From Ulva prolifera (Eukaryota; Chlorophyta; Ulvophyceae; Ulvales; Ulvaceae), in NCBI GenBank assembly GCA_023078555.1, contig CM041199.1, positions 10,837,943 through 10,901,942 of the forward strand: a DNA stretch of 64,000 nucleotides, read 5' to 3'. The translations under genes and the position numbers were made by a program. Of the stretch, positions 1-11,774 are shown piece by piece. How positions within the stretch are numbered: the first letter of the stretch is position 1; each line of letters starts with the position of its first letter. Below the pieces are notes generated by a model, which did no database searches, was not told where the DNA came from, and was given only the letters and a program-made list of their open reading frames with translations.

Positions 1-299
1 CGCGCACCATAGGGAAGTTGCCAGAAACATCCTTTGATTCTGAAAGATCTAGGACGTCAAGTATGCATTGCACAGTTGTTGCTAACTACTAGGAGTGGCG
101 TGGAACAAAAGTGCACACTTTTCACCAACCATGTGAATGGACTTGGTTGTAGCCACGCAACCCCCCGCGCAGCAAAAGGTACGTCGCCATCAACATTCCA
201 AGATTTTGGGGGGTATGGGATGTCCATCATTCATTGCGTATTTTCTGCAGACACCATGGCGTGGTGTGGTGCAAAAGTGCACACTTTCCACCAACCCAT

Positions 300-466
300 G
301 TGAATGGACTTGGTTGTAGCCACGCAACCCCCCGCGCAGCAAAAGGTACATCGCGATCAACATTCCAAGATGTTGGGGGGTATGGGATGTCCATCATTCA
401 TTGCGTATTTTCTGCAGACACCATGGCGTGGTGTGGTGCAAAAGTGCACATTTTCCACCAACCCAT
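300..466. repeat. Reference copy of class A with three dyads
   Basis: 167-bp A monomer. Perfect inverted repeats can be read at 358-375 (CAACAT-TCCAAG-ATGTTG), in the segment starting acacca near 418 (ACACCA-TGGCG-TGGTGT), and just beyond it (AAAGTG-CA-CACWTT, where this copy has an acatttt variant). The first two dyads are present in most A monomers. Confidence 0.8.
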
Positions 467-1299
467 GTGAATGGACTTGGTTGTACCCACGCACCCCCTG
501 CGCATCAAAAGGTACGTCGCCATCAACATTCCAAGATGTTGGGGGTATGGGATGTCCATCATTCATTGCGTATTTTCTGCAGACACCATGGAGTGGTGTG
601 GTGCAAAAGTGCACACTTTCCACCAACCCATGTGAATGGACTTGGTTGTAGCCACGCAACCCCCCGCGCATCAAAAGGTACGTCCCCATGAACATTCAAA
701 GATGTTGGGGGGTATGGGATGTCCATCGTCCATTGCGTATTTTCTGCAGACACCATGGAGTGGTGTGGTGCAAAAGTGCACACTTTCCACCAACCCATGT
801 GAATGGACTTGGTTGTAGCCACGCAACCCCCCGCGCATCAAAAGGTACGTCCCCATGAACATTCAAAGATGTTGGGGGGTATGGGATGTCCATCATCCAT
901 TGCGTATTTTCTGCAGACACCATGGAGTGGTGTGGTGCAAAAGTGCACACTTTCCACCAACCCATGTGAATGGATTTGGTTGTAGCCACGCAACCCCCCG
1001 CGCATCAAAAGGTACGTCCCCATGAACATCCAAAGATGTTGGGGGGTATGGGATGTCCATCATCCATTGCGTATTTTCTGCAGACACCATGGAGTGGTGT
1101 GGTGCAAAAGTGCACACTTTCCACCAACCCATGTGAATGGACTTGGTTGTAGCCACGCAACCCCCCGCGCAGCAAAAGGTACGTCGCCATCAACATTCCA
1201 AGATTTTGGGGGGTATGGGATGTCCATCATTCATTGCGTATTTTCTGCAGACACCATGGAGTGGTGTAATGCAAAAGTGCACACTTTCCACCAACCCAT

Positions 1300-1631
1300 G
1301 TGAACGGACTTGGTTGCAGCCACGCAACCCCCCGCACATCAAAGGTACGACTACATGAACATTCCAAGATGTTGGGGGGTATGGGATGTCCATCATTCAT
1401 TGCGTATTTTCTGCAGACACCATGGAGTGGTGTAATGCAAAAGTGCACACTTTCCACCAACCCATGTGAACGGACTTGGTTGCAGCCACGCAACCCCCCG
1501 CACATCAAAGGTACGACTACATGAACATTCCAAGATGTTGGGGGGCATGGGATGTCCATCATTCATTGCGTATTTTCTGCAGACACCATGGAGTGGTGTG
1601 GTGCAAAAGTGCACACTTTCCACCAACCCAT
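1300..1631. repeat. D run, 2 monomers
   Basis: Both with centre gactac; the second has gcatggg and returns to gtgtggtg. D differs from A by gtgaacgg, gttgcagcc, ccgcacatcaaagg (one A fewer) and gtgtaatg. Confidence 0.9.
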
Positions 1632-2299
1632 GTGAATGGACTTGGTTGTAGCCACGCAACCCCCCGCGCATCAAAAGGTACGTCGACATGAACATTCAAA
1701 GATGTTGGGGGGTATGGGATGTCCATCATTTATTGCGTATTTTCTGCAGACACCATGGCGTGGTGTGGTGCAAAAGTGCACACTTTCCACCAACCCATGT
1801 GAATGGACTTGGTTGTAGCCACGCAACCCCCCGCGCATCAAAAGGTACGTCGCCATGAACATTCAAAGATGTTGGGGGGTATGAGATGTCCATCATTCAT
1901 TGCGTATTTTCTGCAGACACCATGGAGTGGTGTGGTGCAAAAATGCACACTTTCCACCAACCCATGTGAATGGACTTGGTTGTAGCCACGCAACCCCCCG
2001 CGCAGCAAAAGGTACGTTGCCATCAACATTCCAAGATGTTGGGGGGTATGGGATGTCCATCATTCATTGCGTATTTTCTGCAGACACCATGGCGTGGTGT
2101 GGTGCAAAAGTGTACACTTTCCACCAACCCATGTGAATGGACTTGGTTGTAGCCACGCAACCCCCCGCGCATCAAAAGGTACATCGCCATCAACATTTTA
2201 AGATGTTGGGGGGTATGGGATGTCCATCATTCATTGCGTATTTTCTGCAGACACCATGGAGTGGTGTGGTGCAAAAGTGCACACTTTCCACCAACCCAT

Positions 2300-2465
2300 G
2301 TGAATGGACTTGGTTGTAGCCACGCAACCCCCCGCGCATCAAAAGGTACGTCGCCATGAACATTCCAAGATGTTGGGGGGTATGGGATGATTATCATTCA
2401 TTGCATATTTGCTGCTGACTCCTAGGAGTGGCGTGGGGCAAAAGTGCACACTTTTCACCAACCAT
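2300..2465. repeat. Reference copy of class B
   Basis: 166 bp. The left half is as in A (gtagccacgcaacc, atgaacattccaag); from gggatgattatc on it diverges from A and resembles X (gctgctgactcc, ggagtggcgtgg, cacttttcaccaacc). Contains ATGAT-T-ATCAT, ACTCCTAGGAGT, AAAAGTG-CA-CACTTTT and TTCAC-CAACCAT-GTGAA. Confidence 0.88.
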
Positions 2466-2631
2466 GTGAATGGACTTGGTTGTAGCCACGCAACCCCCCG
2501 CGCATCAAAAGGTACGTCGCCATGAACATTCCAAGATGTTGGAGGGTATGGGATGATTATCATTCATTGCATATTTGCTGCTGACTCCCAGGAGTGGCGT
2601 GGGGTAAAAGTGCACACTTTTCACCAACCTT

Positions 2632-2796
2632 GTGAATGGACTTGGCTATAGACAAGCATACCCCCGCGCACCATAGGGAAGTTGCCAGAAACATCCTTTG
2701 ATTCTGAAAGATCTAGGACGTCAAGTATGCATTGCACAGTTGTTGCTAACTCCCAAGAGTGGCGTGGAACAAAAGTGCACACTTTTCACCAACCAT
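2632..2796. repeat. Reference copy of the X anchor monomer
   Basis: First complete X, 165 bp. The left half aligns only loosely with A (shared gtgaatggacttgg and cccccgcgca, then catagggaagttgccag and the BglII/AatII-bearing agatctaggacgtc). The right half (ctaactcc, ggagtggcgtgg, cacttttcaccaacc) is B-like. AGATCT was seen only in X, so it marks block boundaries. Confidence 0.9.
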
Positions 2797-3129
2797 GTGA
2801 ATGGACTTGGTTGTAGCCACGCAACCCCCCGCGCAGCAAAAGGTACGTTGCCATCAACATTCCAAGATGTTGGGGGGTATGGGATGTCCATCATTCATTG
2901 CGTATTTTCTGCAGACACCATGGAGTGGTGTGGTGCAAAAGTGTACACTTTCCACCAACCCATGTGAATGGACTTGGTTGTAGCCACGCAACCCCCCGCG
3001 CATCAAAGGGTACATCGCCATCAACATTTTAAGATGTTGGGGGGTATGGGATGATTATCATTCATTGCATATTTGCTGCTGACTCCCAGGAGTGGCGTGG
3101 GGCAAAAGTGCACACTTTTCACCAACCTT
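2632..3129. repeat. Block 2: X-A-B hybrid (3 monomers)
   Basis: X with ctcccaagag, one A (gttgcc, gtgtacac), and a B (2964-3129) whose left half is the catcgcc/attttaag type of A, with the private variant catcaaaggg. The same three-monomer block recurs as block 7. Confidence 0.88.
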
Positions 3130-3461
3130 GTGAATGGACTTGGCTATAGACAAGCATACCCCCGCGCACCATAGGGAAGTTGCCAGAAACATCCTTTGAT
3201 TCTGAAAGATCTAGGACGTCAAGTATGCATTGCACAGTTGTTGCTAACTCCCAGGAGTGGCGTGGAACAAAAGTGCACACTTTTCACCAACCATGTGAAT
3301 GGACTTGGTTGTAGCCACGCAACCCCCCGCGCAGCAAAAGGTACGTTGCCATCAACATTCAGAGATGTTGGGGGGTATGAGATGTCCATCATTCATTGCG
3401 TATTTTCTGCAGACACCATGGAGTGGTGTAATGCAAAAGTGCACACTTTCCACCAACCCAT

Positions 3462-3793
3462 GTGAACGGACTTGGTTGCAGCCACGCAACCCCCCGCACA
3501 TCAAAGGTACGACTACATGAACATTCCAAGATGTTGGGGGGTATGGGATGTCCATCATTCATTGCGTATTTTCTGCAGACACCATGGAGTGGTGTAATGC
3601 AAAAGTGCACACTTTCCACCAACCCATGTGAACGGACTTGGTTGCAGCCACGCAACCCCCCGCACATCAAAGGTACGACTACATGAACATTCCAAGATGT
3701 TGGGGGGCATGGGATGTCCATCATTCATTGCGTATTTTCTGCAGACACCATGGAGTGGTGTGGTGCAAAAGTGCACACTTTCCACCAACCCAT
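3462..3793. repeat. D run, 2 monomers
   Basis: Same gactac-gactac pair as at 1300, 2,162 bp (13 monomers) downstream of it. Confidence 0.9.
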
Positions 3794-3960
3794 GTGAATG
3801 GACTTGGTTGTAGCCACGCAACCCCCCGCGCATCAAAAGGTACGTCGACATGAACATTCAAAGATGTTGGGGGGTATGGGATGTCCATCATTCATTGCGT
3901 ATTTTCTGCAGACACCATGGAGTGGTGTAATGCAAAAGTGCACACTTTCCACCAACCCAT

Positions 3961-4458
3961 GTGAACGGACTTGGTTGCAGCCACGCAACCCCCCGCACAT
4001 CAAAGGTACGATGACATGAACATTCCAAGATGTTGGGGGGTATGGGATGTCCATCATTCATTGCGTATTTTCTGCAGACACCATGGAGTGGTGTAATGCA
4101 AAAGTGCACACTTTCCACCAACCCATGTGAACGGACTTGGTTGCAGCCACGCAACCCCCCGCACATCAAAGGTACGATAACATGAACATTCCAAGATGTT
4201 GGGGGGTATGGGATGTCCATCATTCATTGCGTATTTTCTGCAGACACCATGGAGTGGTGTAATGCAAAAGTGCACACTTTCCACCAACCCATGTGAACGG
4301 ACTTGGTTGCAGCCACGCAACCCCCCGCACATCAAAGGTACGACTACATGAACATTCCAAGATGTTGGGGGGCATGGGATGTCCATCATTCATTGCGTAT
4401 TTTCTGCAGACACCATGGAGTGGTGTGGTGCAAAAGTGCACACTTTCCACCAACCCAT
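3961..4458. repeat. D run, 3 monomers
   Basis: Centres gatgac, gataac, gactac; the last has gcatggg. gataac is private to this run. Confidence 0.9.
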
Positions 4459-5458
4459 GTGAATGGACTTGGTTGTAGCCACGCAACCCCCCGCGCATCA
4501 AAAGGTACGTCGACATGAACATTCAAAGATGTTGGGGGGTATGGGATGTCCATCATTTATTGCGTATTTTCTGCAGACACCATGGCGTGGTGTGGTGCAA
4601 AAGTGCACACTTTCCACCAACCCATGTGAATGGACTTGGTTGTAGCCACGCAACCCCCCGCGCATCAAAAGGTACGTCGCCATGAACATTCAAAGATGTT
4701 GGGGGGTATGAGCTGTCCATCATTCATTGCGTATTTTCTGCAGACACCATGGAGTGGTGTGGTGCAAAAATGCACACTTTCCACCAACCCATGTGAATGG
4801 ACTTGGTTGTAGCCACGCAACCCCCCGCGCAGCAAAAGGTACGTTGCCATCAACATTCCAAGATGTTGGGGGGTATGGGATGTCCATCATTCATTGCGTA
4901 TTTTCTGCAGACACCATGGCGTGGTGTGGTGCAAAAGTGTACACTTTCCACCAACCCATGTGAATGGACTTGGTTGTAGCCACGCAACCCCCCGCGCATC
5001 AAAAGGTACATCGCCATCAACATTTTAAGATGTTGGGGGGTATGGGATGTCCATCATTCATTGCGTATTTTCTGCAGACACCATGGAGTGGTGTGGTGCA
5101 AAAGTGCACACTTTCCACCAACCCATGTGAATGGACTTGGTTGTAGCCACGCAACCCCCCGCGCATCAAAAGGTACGTCGCCATGAACATTCCAAGATGT
5201 TGGGGGGTATGGGATGATTATCATTCATTGCATATTTGCTGCTGACTCCTAGGAGTGGCGTGGGGCAAAAGTGCACACTTTTCACCAACCATGTGAATGG
5301 ACTTGGTTGTAGCCACGCAACCCCCCGCGCATCAAAAGGTACGTCGCCATGAACATTCCAAGATGTTGGAGGGTATGGGATGATTATCATTCATTGCATA
5401 TTTGCTGCTGACTCCCAGGAGTGGCGTGGGGCAAAAGTGCACACTTTTCACCAACCTT

Positions 5459-6788
5459 GTGAATGGACTTGGCTATAGACAAGCATACCCCCGCGCACCA
5501 TAGGGAAGTTGCCAGAAACATCCTTTGATTCTGAAAGATCTAGGACGTCAAGTATGCATTGCACAGTTGTTGCTAACTCCCAGGAGTGGCGTGGAACAAA
5601 AGTGCACACTTTTCACCAACCATGTGAATGGACTTGGTTGTAGCCACGCAACCCCCCGCGCAGCAAAAGGTACGTTGCCATCAACATTCAGAGATGTTGG
5701 GGGGTATGAGATGTCCATCATTCATTGCGTATTTTCTGCAGACACCATGGAGTGGTGTAATGCAAAAGTGCACACTTTCCACCAACCCATGTGAACGGAC
5801 TTGGTTGCAGCCACGCAACCCCCCGCACATCAAAGGTACGACTACATGAACATTCCAAGATGTTGGGGGGTATGGGATGTCCATCATTCATTGCGTATTT
5901 TCTGCAGACACCATGGAGTGGTGTAATGCAAAAGTGCACACTTTCCACCAACCCATGTGAACGGACTTGGTTGCAGCCACGCAACCCCCCGCACATCAAA
6001 GGTACGACTACATGAACATTCCAAGATGTTGGGGGGCATGGGATGTCCATCATTCATTGCGTATTTTCTGCAGACACCATGGAGTGGTGTGGTGCAAAAG
6101 TGCACACTTTCCACCAACCCATGTGAATGGACTTGGTTGTAGCCACGCAACCCCCCGCGCATCAAAAGGTACGTCGACATGAACATTCAAAGATGTTGGG
6201 GGGTATGGGATGTCCATCATTCATTGCGTATTTTCTGCAGACACCATGGAGTGGTGTAATGCAAAAGTGCACACTTTCCACCAACCCATGTGAATGGACT
6301 TGGTTGTAGCCACGCAACCCCCCGCGCATCAAAAGGTACATCGCCATCAACATTCCAAGATGTTGGGGGGTATGGGATGTCCATCATTCATTGCGTATTT
6401 TCTGCAGACACCATGGAGTGGTGTGGTGCAAAAGTGCACACTTTCCACCAACCCATGTGAATGGACTTGGTTGTAGCCACGCAACCCCCCGCGCATCAAA
6501 AGGTACGTCGCCATGAACATTCCAAGATGTTGGGGGGTATGGGATGATTATCATTCATTGCATATTTGCTGCTGACTCCTAGGAGTGGCGTGGGGCAAAA
6601 GTGCACACTTTTCACCAACCATGTGAATGGACTTGGTTGTAGCCACGCAACCCCCCGCGCATCAAAAGGTACGTCGCCATGAACATTCCAAGATGTTGGA
6701 GGGTATGGGATGATTATCATTCATTGCATATTTGCTGCTGACTCCCAGGAGTGGCGTGGGGCAAAAGTGCACACTTTTCACCAACCTT
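5459..6788. repeat. Block 4: X-5 A/D-2 B (8 monomers)
   Basis: Starts like block 3 (cattcagag A, then two D and a gtcgacatgaac A) but goes straight to a catcgcc A and the two B. It can be read as block 3 with six internal monomers removed. Repeated as block 8. Confidence 0.87.
5791..6122. repeat. D run, 2 monomers
   Basis: gactac-gactac pair of block 4. Confidence 0.9.
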
Positions 6789-7619
6789 GTGAATGGACTT
6801 GGCTATAGACAAGCATACCCCCGCGCACCATAGGGAAGTTGCCAGAAACATCCTTTGATTCTGAAAGATCTAGGACGTCAAGTATGCATTGCACAGTTGT
6901 TGCTAACTCCCAAGAGTGGCGTGGAACAAAAGTGCACACTTTTCACCAACCATGTGAATGGACTTGGTTGTAGCCACGCAACCCCCCGCGCAGCAAAAGG
7001 TACGTTGCCATCAACATTCCAAGATGTTGGGGGGTATGGGATGTCCATCATTCATTGCGTATTTTCTGCAGACACCATGGAGTGGTGTGGTGCAAAAGTG
7101 TACACTTTCCACCAACCCATGTGAATGGACTTGGTTGTAGCCACGCAACCCCCCGCGCATCAAAAGGTACATCGCCATCAACATTTTAAGATGTTGGGGG
7201 GTATGGGATGTCCATCATTCATTGCGTATTTTCTGCAGACACCATGGAGTGGTGTGGTGCAAAAGTGCACACTTTCCACCAACCCATGTGAATGGACTTG
7301 GTTGTAGCCACGCAACCCCCCGCGCATCAAAAGGTACGTCGCCATGAACATTCCAAGATGTTAGGGGGTATGGGATGATTATCATTCATTGCATATTTGC
7401 TGCTGACTCCCAGGAGTGGCGTGGGGCAAAAGTGCACACTTTTCACCAACCATGTGAATGGACTTGGTTGTAGCCACGCAACCCCCCGCGCATCAAAAGG
7501 TACGTCGCCATGAACATTCCAAGATGTTGGAGGGTATGGGATGATTATCATTCATTGCATATTTGCTGCTGACTCCCAGGAGTGGCGTGGGGCAAAAGTG
7601 CACACTTTTCACCAACCTT
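6789..7619. repeat. Block 5: X-2 A-2 B (831 bp)
   Basis: X with ctcccaagag, A with gttgcc/gtgtacac, A with catcgcc/attttaag, B with gttagggggtatggg, B with ggaggg. Block 9 is the second copy, differing visibly by gtcgcc in the first A. Confidence 0.87.
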
Positions 7620-9116
7620 GTGAATGGACTTGGCTATAGACAAGCATACCCCCGCGCACTATAGGGAAGTTGCCAGAAACATCCTTTGATTCTGAAAGAT
7701 CTAGGACGTCAAGTATGCATTGCACAGTTGTTGCTAACTCCTAGGAGTGGCGTGGAACAAAAGTGCACACTTTTTACCAACCATGTGAATGGACTTGGTT
7801 GTAGCCACGCAACCCCCCGCGCAGCAAAAGGTACGTCGCCATCAACATTCCAAGATTTTGGGGGGTATGGGATGTCCATCATTCATTGCGTATTTTCTGC
7901 AGACACCATGGCGTGGTGTGGTGCAAAAGTGCACATTTTCCACCAACCCATGTGAATGGACTTGGTTGTACCCACGCACCCCCTGCGCATCAAAAGGTAC
8001 GTCGCCATCAACATTCCAAGATGTTGGGGGTATGGGATGTCCATCATTCATTGCGTATTTTCTGCAGACACCATGGAGTGGTGTGGTGCAAAAGTGCACA
8101 CTTTCCACCAACCCATGTGAATGGATTTGGTTGTAGCCACGCAACCCCCCGCGCATCAAAAGGTACGTCCCCATGAACATCCAAAGATGTTGGGGGGTAT
8201 GGGATGTCCATCATCCATTGCGTATTTTCTGCAGACACCATGGAGTGGTGTGGTGCAAAAGTGCACACTTTCCACCAACCCTTGTGAATGGACTTGGTTG
8301 TAGCCACGCAACCCCCCGCGCAGCAAAAGGTACGTCGCCATCAACATTCCAAGATTTTGGGGGGTATGGGATGTCCATCATTCATTGCGTATTTTCTGCA
8401 GACACCATGGCGTGGTGTGGTGCAAAATTGCACATTTTCCACCAACCCATGTGAATGGACTTGGTTGTAGCCACGCAACCCCCCGCGCAGCAAAAGGTAC
8501 GTTGCCATCAACATTCCAAGATGTTGGGGGGTATGGGATGTCCATCATTCATTGCGTATTTTCTGCAGACACCATGGCGTGGTGTGGTGCAAAAGTGTAC
8601 ACTTTCCACCAACCCATGTGAATGGACTTGGTTGTAGCCACGCAACCCCCCGCGCATCAAAAGGTACATCGCCATCAACATTCCAAGATGTTGGGGGGTA
8701 TGGGATGTCCATCATTCATTGCGTATTTTCTGCAGACACCATGGAGTGGTGTGGTGCAAAAGTGCACACTTTCCACCAACCCATGTGAATGGACTTGGTT
8801 GTAGCCACGCAATCCCCCGCGCATCAAAAGGTACGTCGCCATGAACATTCCAAGATGTTGGGGGGTATGGGATGATTATCATTCATTGCATATTTGCTGC
8901 TGACTCCTAGGAGTGGCGTGGGGCAAAAGTGCACACTTTTCACCAACCATGTGAATGGCCTTGGTTGTAGCCACGCAACCCCCCGCGCATCAAAAGGTAC
9001 GTCGCCATGAACATTCCAAGATGTTGGAGGGTATGGGATGATTATCATTCATTGCATATTTGCTGCTGACTCCCAGGAGTGGCGTGGGGCAAAAGTGCAC
9101 ACTTTTCACCAACCTT
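7620..9116. repeat. Block 6: X-6 A-2 B (9 monomers)
   Basis: The anchor has the private variant gcactatagg and a run of five T in cttttt. The A monomers are: gattttgg type with cacatttt, tacccacgcacccc type with a five-G run, gtcccc type, gattttgg type with gcaaaattgcac, gttgcc type, catcgcc type. The first four recur in block 10. Confidence 0.87.
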
Positions 9117-9614
9117 GTGAATGGACTTGGCTATAGACAAGCATACCCCCGCGCACCATAGGGAAGTTGCCAGAAACATCCTTTGATTCTGAAAGATCTA
9201 GGACGTCAAGTATGCATTGCACAGTTGTTGCTAACTCCCAAGAGTGGCGTGGAACAAAAGTGCACACTTTTCACCAACCATGTGAATGGACTTGGTTGTA
9301 GCCACGCAACCCCCCGCGCAGCAAAAGGTACGTTGCCATCAACATTCCAAGATGTTGGGGGGTATGGGATGTCCATCATTCATTGCGTATTTTCTGCAGA
9401 CACCATGGAGTGGTGTGGTGCAAAAGTGTACACTTTCCACCAACCCATGTGAATGGACTTGGTTGTAGCCACGCAACCCCCCGCGCATCAAAGGGTACAT
9501 CGCCATCAACATTTTAAGATGTTGGGGGGTATGGGATGATTATCATTCATTGCATATTTGCTGCTGACTCCCAGGAGTGGCGTGGGGCAAAAGTGCACAC
9601 TTTTCACCAACCTT
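9117..9614. repeat. Block 7: X-A-B hybrid (498 bp)
   Basis: Second copy of block 2, including ctcccaagag in X and the catcaaaggg/attttaag left half of the hybrid B at 9449-9614. It also precedes a block beginning with the cattcagag A, as block 2 does. Confidence 0.87.
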
Positions 9615-10943
9615 GTGAATGGACTTGGCTATAGACAAGCATACCCCCGCGCACCATAGGGAAGTTGCCAGAAACATCCTTTGATTCTGAAAGATCTAGG
9701 ACGTCAAGTATGCATTGCACAGTTGTTGCTAACTCCCAGGAGTGGCGTGGAACAAAAGTGCACACTTTTCACCAACCATGTGAATGGACTTGGTTGTAGC
9801 CACGCAACCCCCCGCGCAGCAAAGGTACGTTGCCATCAACATTCAGAGATGTTGGGGGGTATGAGATGTCCATCATTCATTGCGTATTTTCTGCAGACAC
9901 CATGGAGTGGTGTAATGCAAAAGTGCACACTTTCCACCAACCCATGTGAACGGACTTGGTTGCAGCCACGCAACCCCCCGCACATCAAAGGTACGACTAC
10001 ATGAACATTCCAAGATGTTGGGGGGTATGGGATGTCCATCATTCATTGCGTATTTTCTGCAGACACCATGGAGTGGTGTAATGCAAAAGTGCACACTTTC
10101 CACCAACCCATGTGAACGGACTTGGTTGCAGCCACGCAACCCCCCGCACATCAAAGGTACGACTACATGAACATTCCAAGATGTTGGGGGGCATGGGATG
10201 TCCATCATTCATTGCGTATTTTCTGCAGACACCATGGAGTGGTGTGGTGCAAAAGTGCACACTTTCCACCAACCCATGTGAATGGACTTGGTTGTAGCCA
10301 CGCAACCCCCCGCGCATCAAAAGGTACGTCGACATGAACATTCAAAGATGTTGGGGGGTATGGGATGTCCATCATTCATTGCGTATTTTCTGCAGACACC
10401 ATGGAGTGGTGTAATGCAAAAGTGCACACTTTCCACCAACCCATGTGAATGGACTTGGTTGTAGCCACGCAACCCCCCGCGCATCAAAAGGTACATCGCC
10501 ATCAACATTCCAAGATGTTGGGGGGTATGGGATGTCCATCATTCATTGCGTATTTTCTGCAGACACCATGGAGTGGTGTGGTGCAAAAGTGCACACTTTC
10601 CACCAACCCATGTGAATGGACTTGGTTGTAGCCACGCAACCCCCCGCGCATCAAAAGGTACGTCGCCATGAACATTCCAAGATGTTGGGGGGTATGGGAT
10701 GATTATCATTCATTGCATATTTGCTGCTGACTCCTAGGAGTGGCGTGGGGCAAAAGTGCACACTTTTCACCAACCATGTGAATGGACTTGGTTGTAGCCA
10801 CGCAACCCCCCGCGCATCAAAAGGTACGTCGCCATGAACATTCCAAGATGTTGGAGGGTATGGGATGATTATCATTCATTGCATATTTGCTGCTGACTCC
10901 CAGGAGTGGCGTGGGGCAAAAGTGCACACTTTTCACCAACCTT
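9615..10943. repeat. Block 8: X-5 A/D-2 B (8 monomers)
   Basis: Second copy of block 4 with one fewer A in the first A monomer (gcagcaaaggtac near 9820), which makes it 1,329 bp instead of 1,330. Two D monomers lie at 9946-10277. Confidence 0.87.
9946..10277. repeat. D run, 2 monomers
   Basis: gactac-gactac pair of block 8, the 25-monomer copy of the pair at 5791. Confidence 0.9.
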
Positions 10944-11774
10944 GTGAATGGACTTGGCTATAGACAAGCATACCCCCGCGCACCATAGGGAAGTTGCCAG
11001 AAACATCCTTTGATTCTGAAAGATCTAGGACGTCAAGTATGCATTGCACAGTTGTTGCTAACTCCCAAGAGTGGCGTGGAACAAAAGTGCACACTTTTCA
11101 CCAACCATGTGAATGGACTTGGTTGTAGCCACGCAACCCCCCGCGCAGCAAAAGGTACGTCGCCATCAACATTCCAAGATGTTGGGGGGTATGGGATGTC
11201 CATCATTCATTGCGTATTTTCTGCAGACACCATGGAGTGGTGTGGTGCAAAAGTGTACACTTTCCACCAACCCATGTGAATGGACTTGGTTGTAGCCACG
11301 CAACCCCCCGCGCATCAAAAGGTACATCGCCATCAACATTTTAAGATGTTGGGGGGTATGGGATGTCCATCATTCATTGCGTATTTTCTGCAGACACCAT
11401 GGAGTGGTGTGGTGCAAAAGTGCACACTTTCCACCAACCCATGTGAATGGACTTGGTTGTAGCCACGCAACCCCCCGCGCATCAAAAGGTACGTCGCCAT
11501 GAACATTCCAAGATGTTAGGGGGTATGGGATGATTATCATTCATTGCATATTTGCTGCTGACTCCCAGGAGTGGCGTGGGGCAAAAGTGCACACTTTTCA
11601 CCAACCATGTGAATGGACTTGGTTGTAGCCACGCAACCCCCCGCGCATCAAAAGGTACGTCGCCATGAACATTCCAAGATGTTGGAGGGTATGGGATGAT
11701 TATCATTCATTGCATATTTGCTGCTGACTCCCAGGAGTGGCGTGGGGCAAAAGTGCACACTTTTCACCAACCTT
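10944..11774. repeat. Block 9: X-2 A-2 B (831 bp)
   Basis: Second copy of block 5. It keeps ctcccaagag, attttaag and gttaggggg, and ends in front of an anchor with gcactatagg, as block 5 does. Confidence 0.87.

Larger units (their letters stand above)
1..2631. repeat. Block 1: (X)-13 A/D-2 B
   Basis: The anchor is cut by the window start (about 32 bases missing) and has the unusual centre ctactaggag. Monomers start at 133, 300, 467 (tacccacgcacccc), 632, 799 and 966 (three with tacgtcccc), 1133, D at 1300 and 1466, then 1632, 1799, 1966 and 2133 (attttaag), and B at 2300 and 2466. The tail from 1632 is repeated in block 3. Confidence 0.88.
3130..5458. repeat. Block 3: X-11 A/D-2 B (14 monomers)
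   Basis: The first A has cattcagag, gagatgtcc and gtgtaatg. Then D at 3462 and 3628, A at 3794, three D from 3961, and A at 4459, 4626 (gagctgtcc), 4793 and 4960. B at 5127 (ctcctaggag) and 5293. The D centres are gactac, gactac, gatgac, gataac, gactac. Confidence 0.88.
5459..9614. repeat. 25-monomer super-repeat, copy 1 (4,156 bp)
   Basis: Blocks 4-5-6-7 (8-5-9-3 monomers). Copy 2 starts at 9,615 and matches through the fourth A of block 10. Confidence 0.87.

Noticed and set aside
2632-2796. X as an unrelated insert or a gene fragment
   Set aside because: Its length (165 bp), shared start (gtgaatggacttgg), cccccgcgca at the same place and B-like right half show that it is a diverged monomer of the same family.
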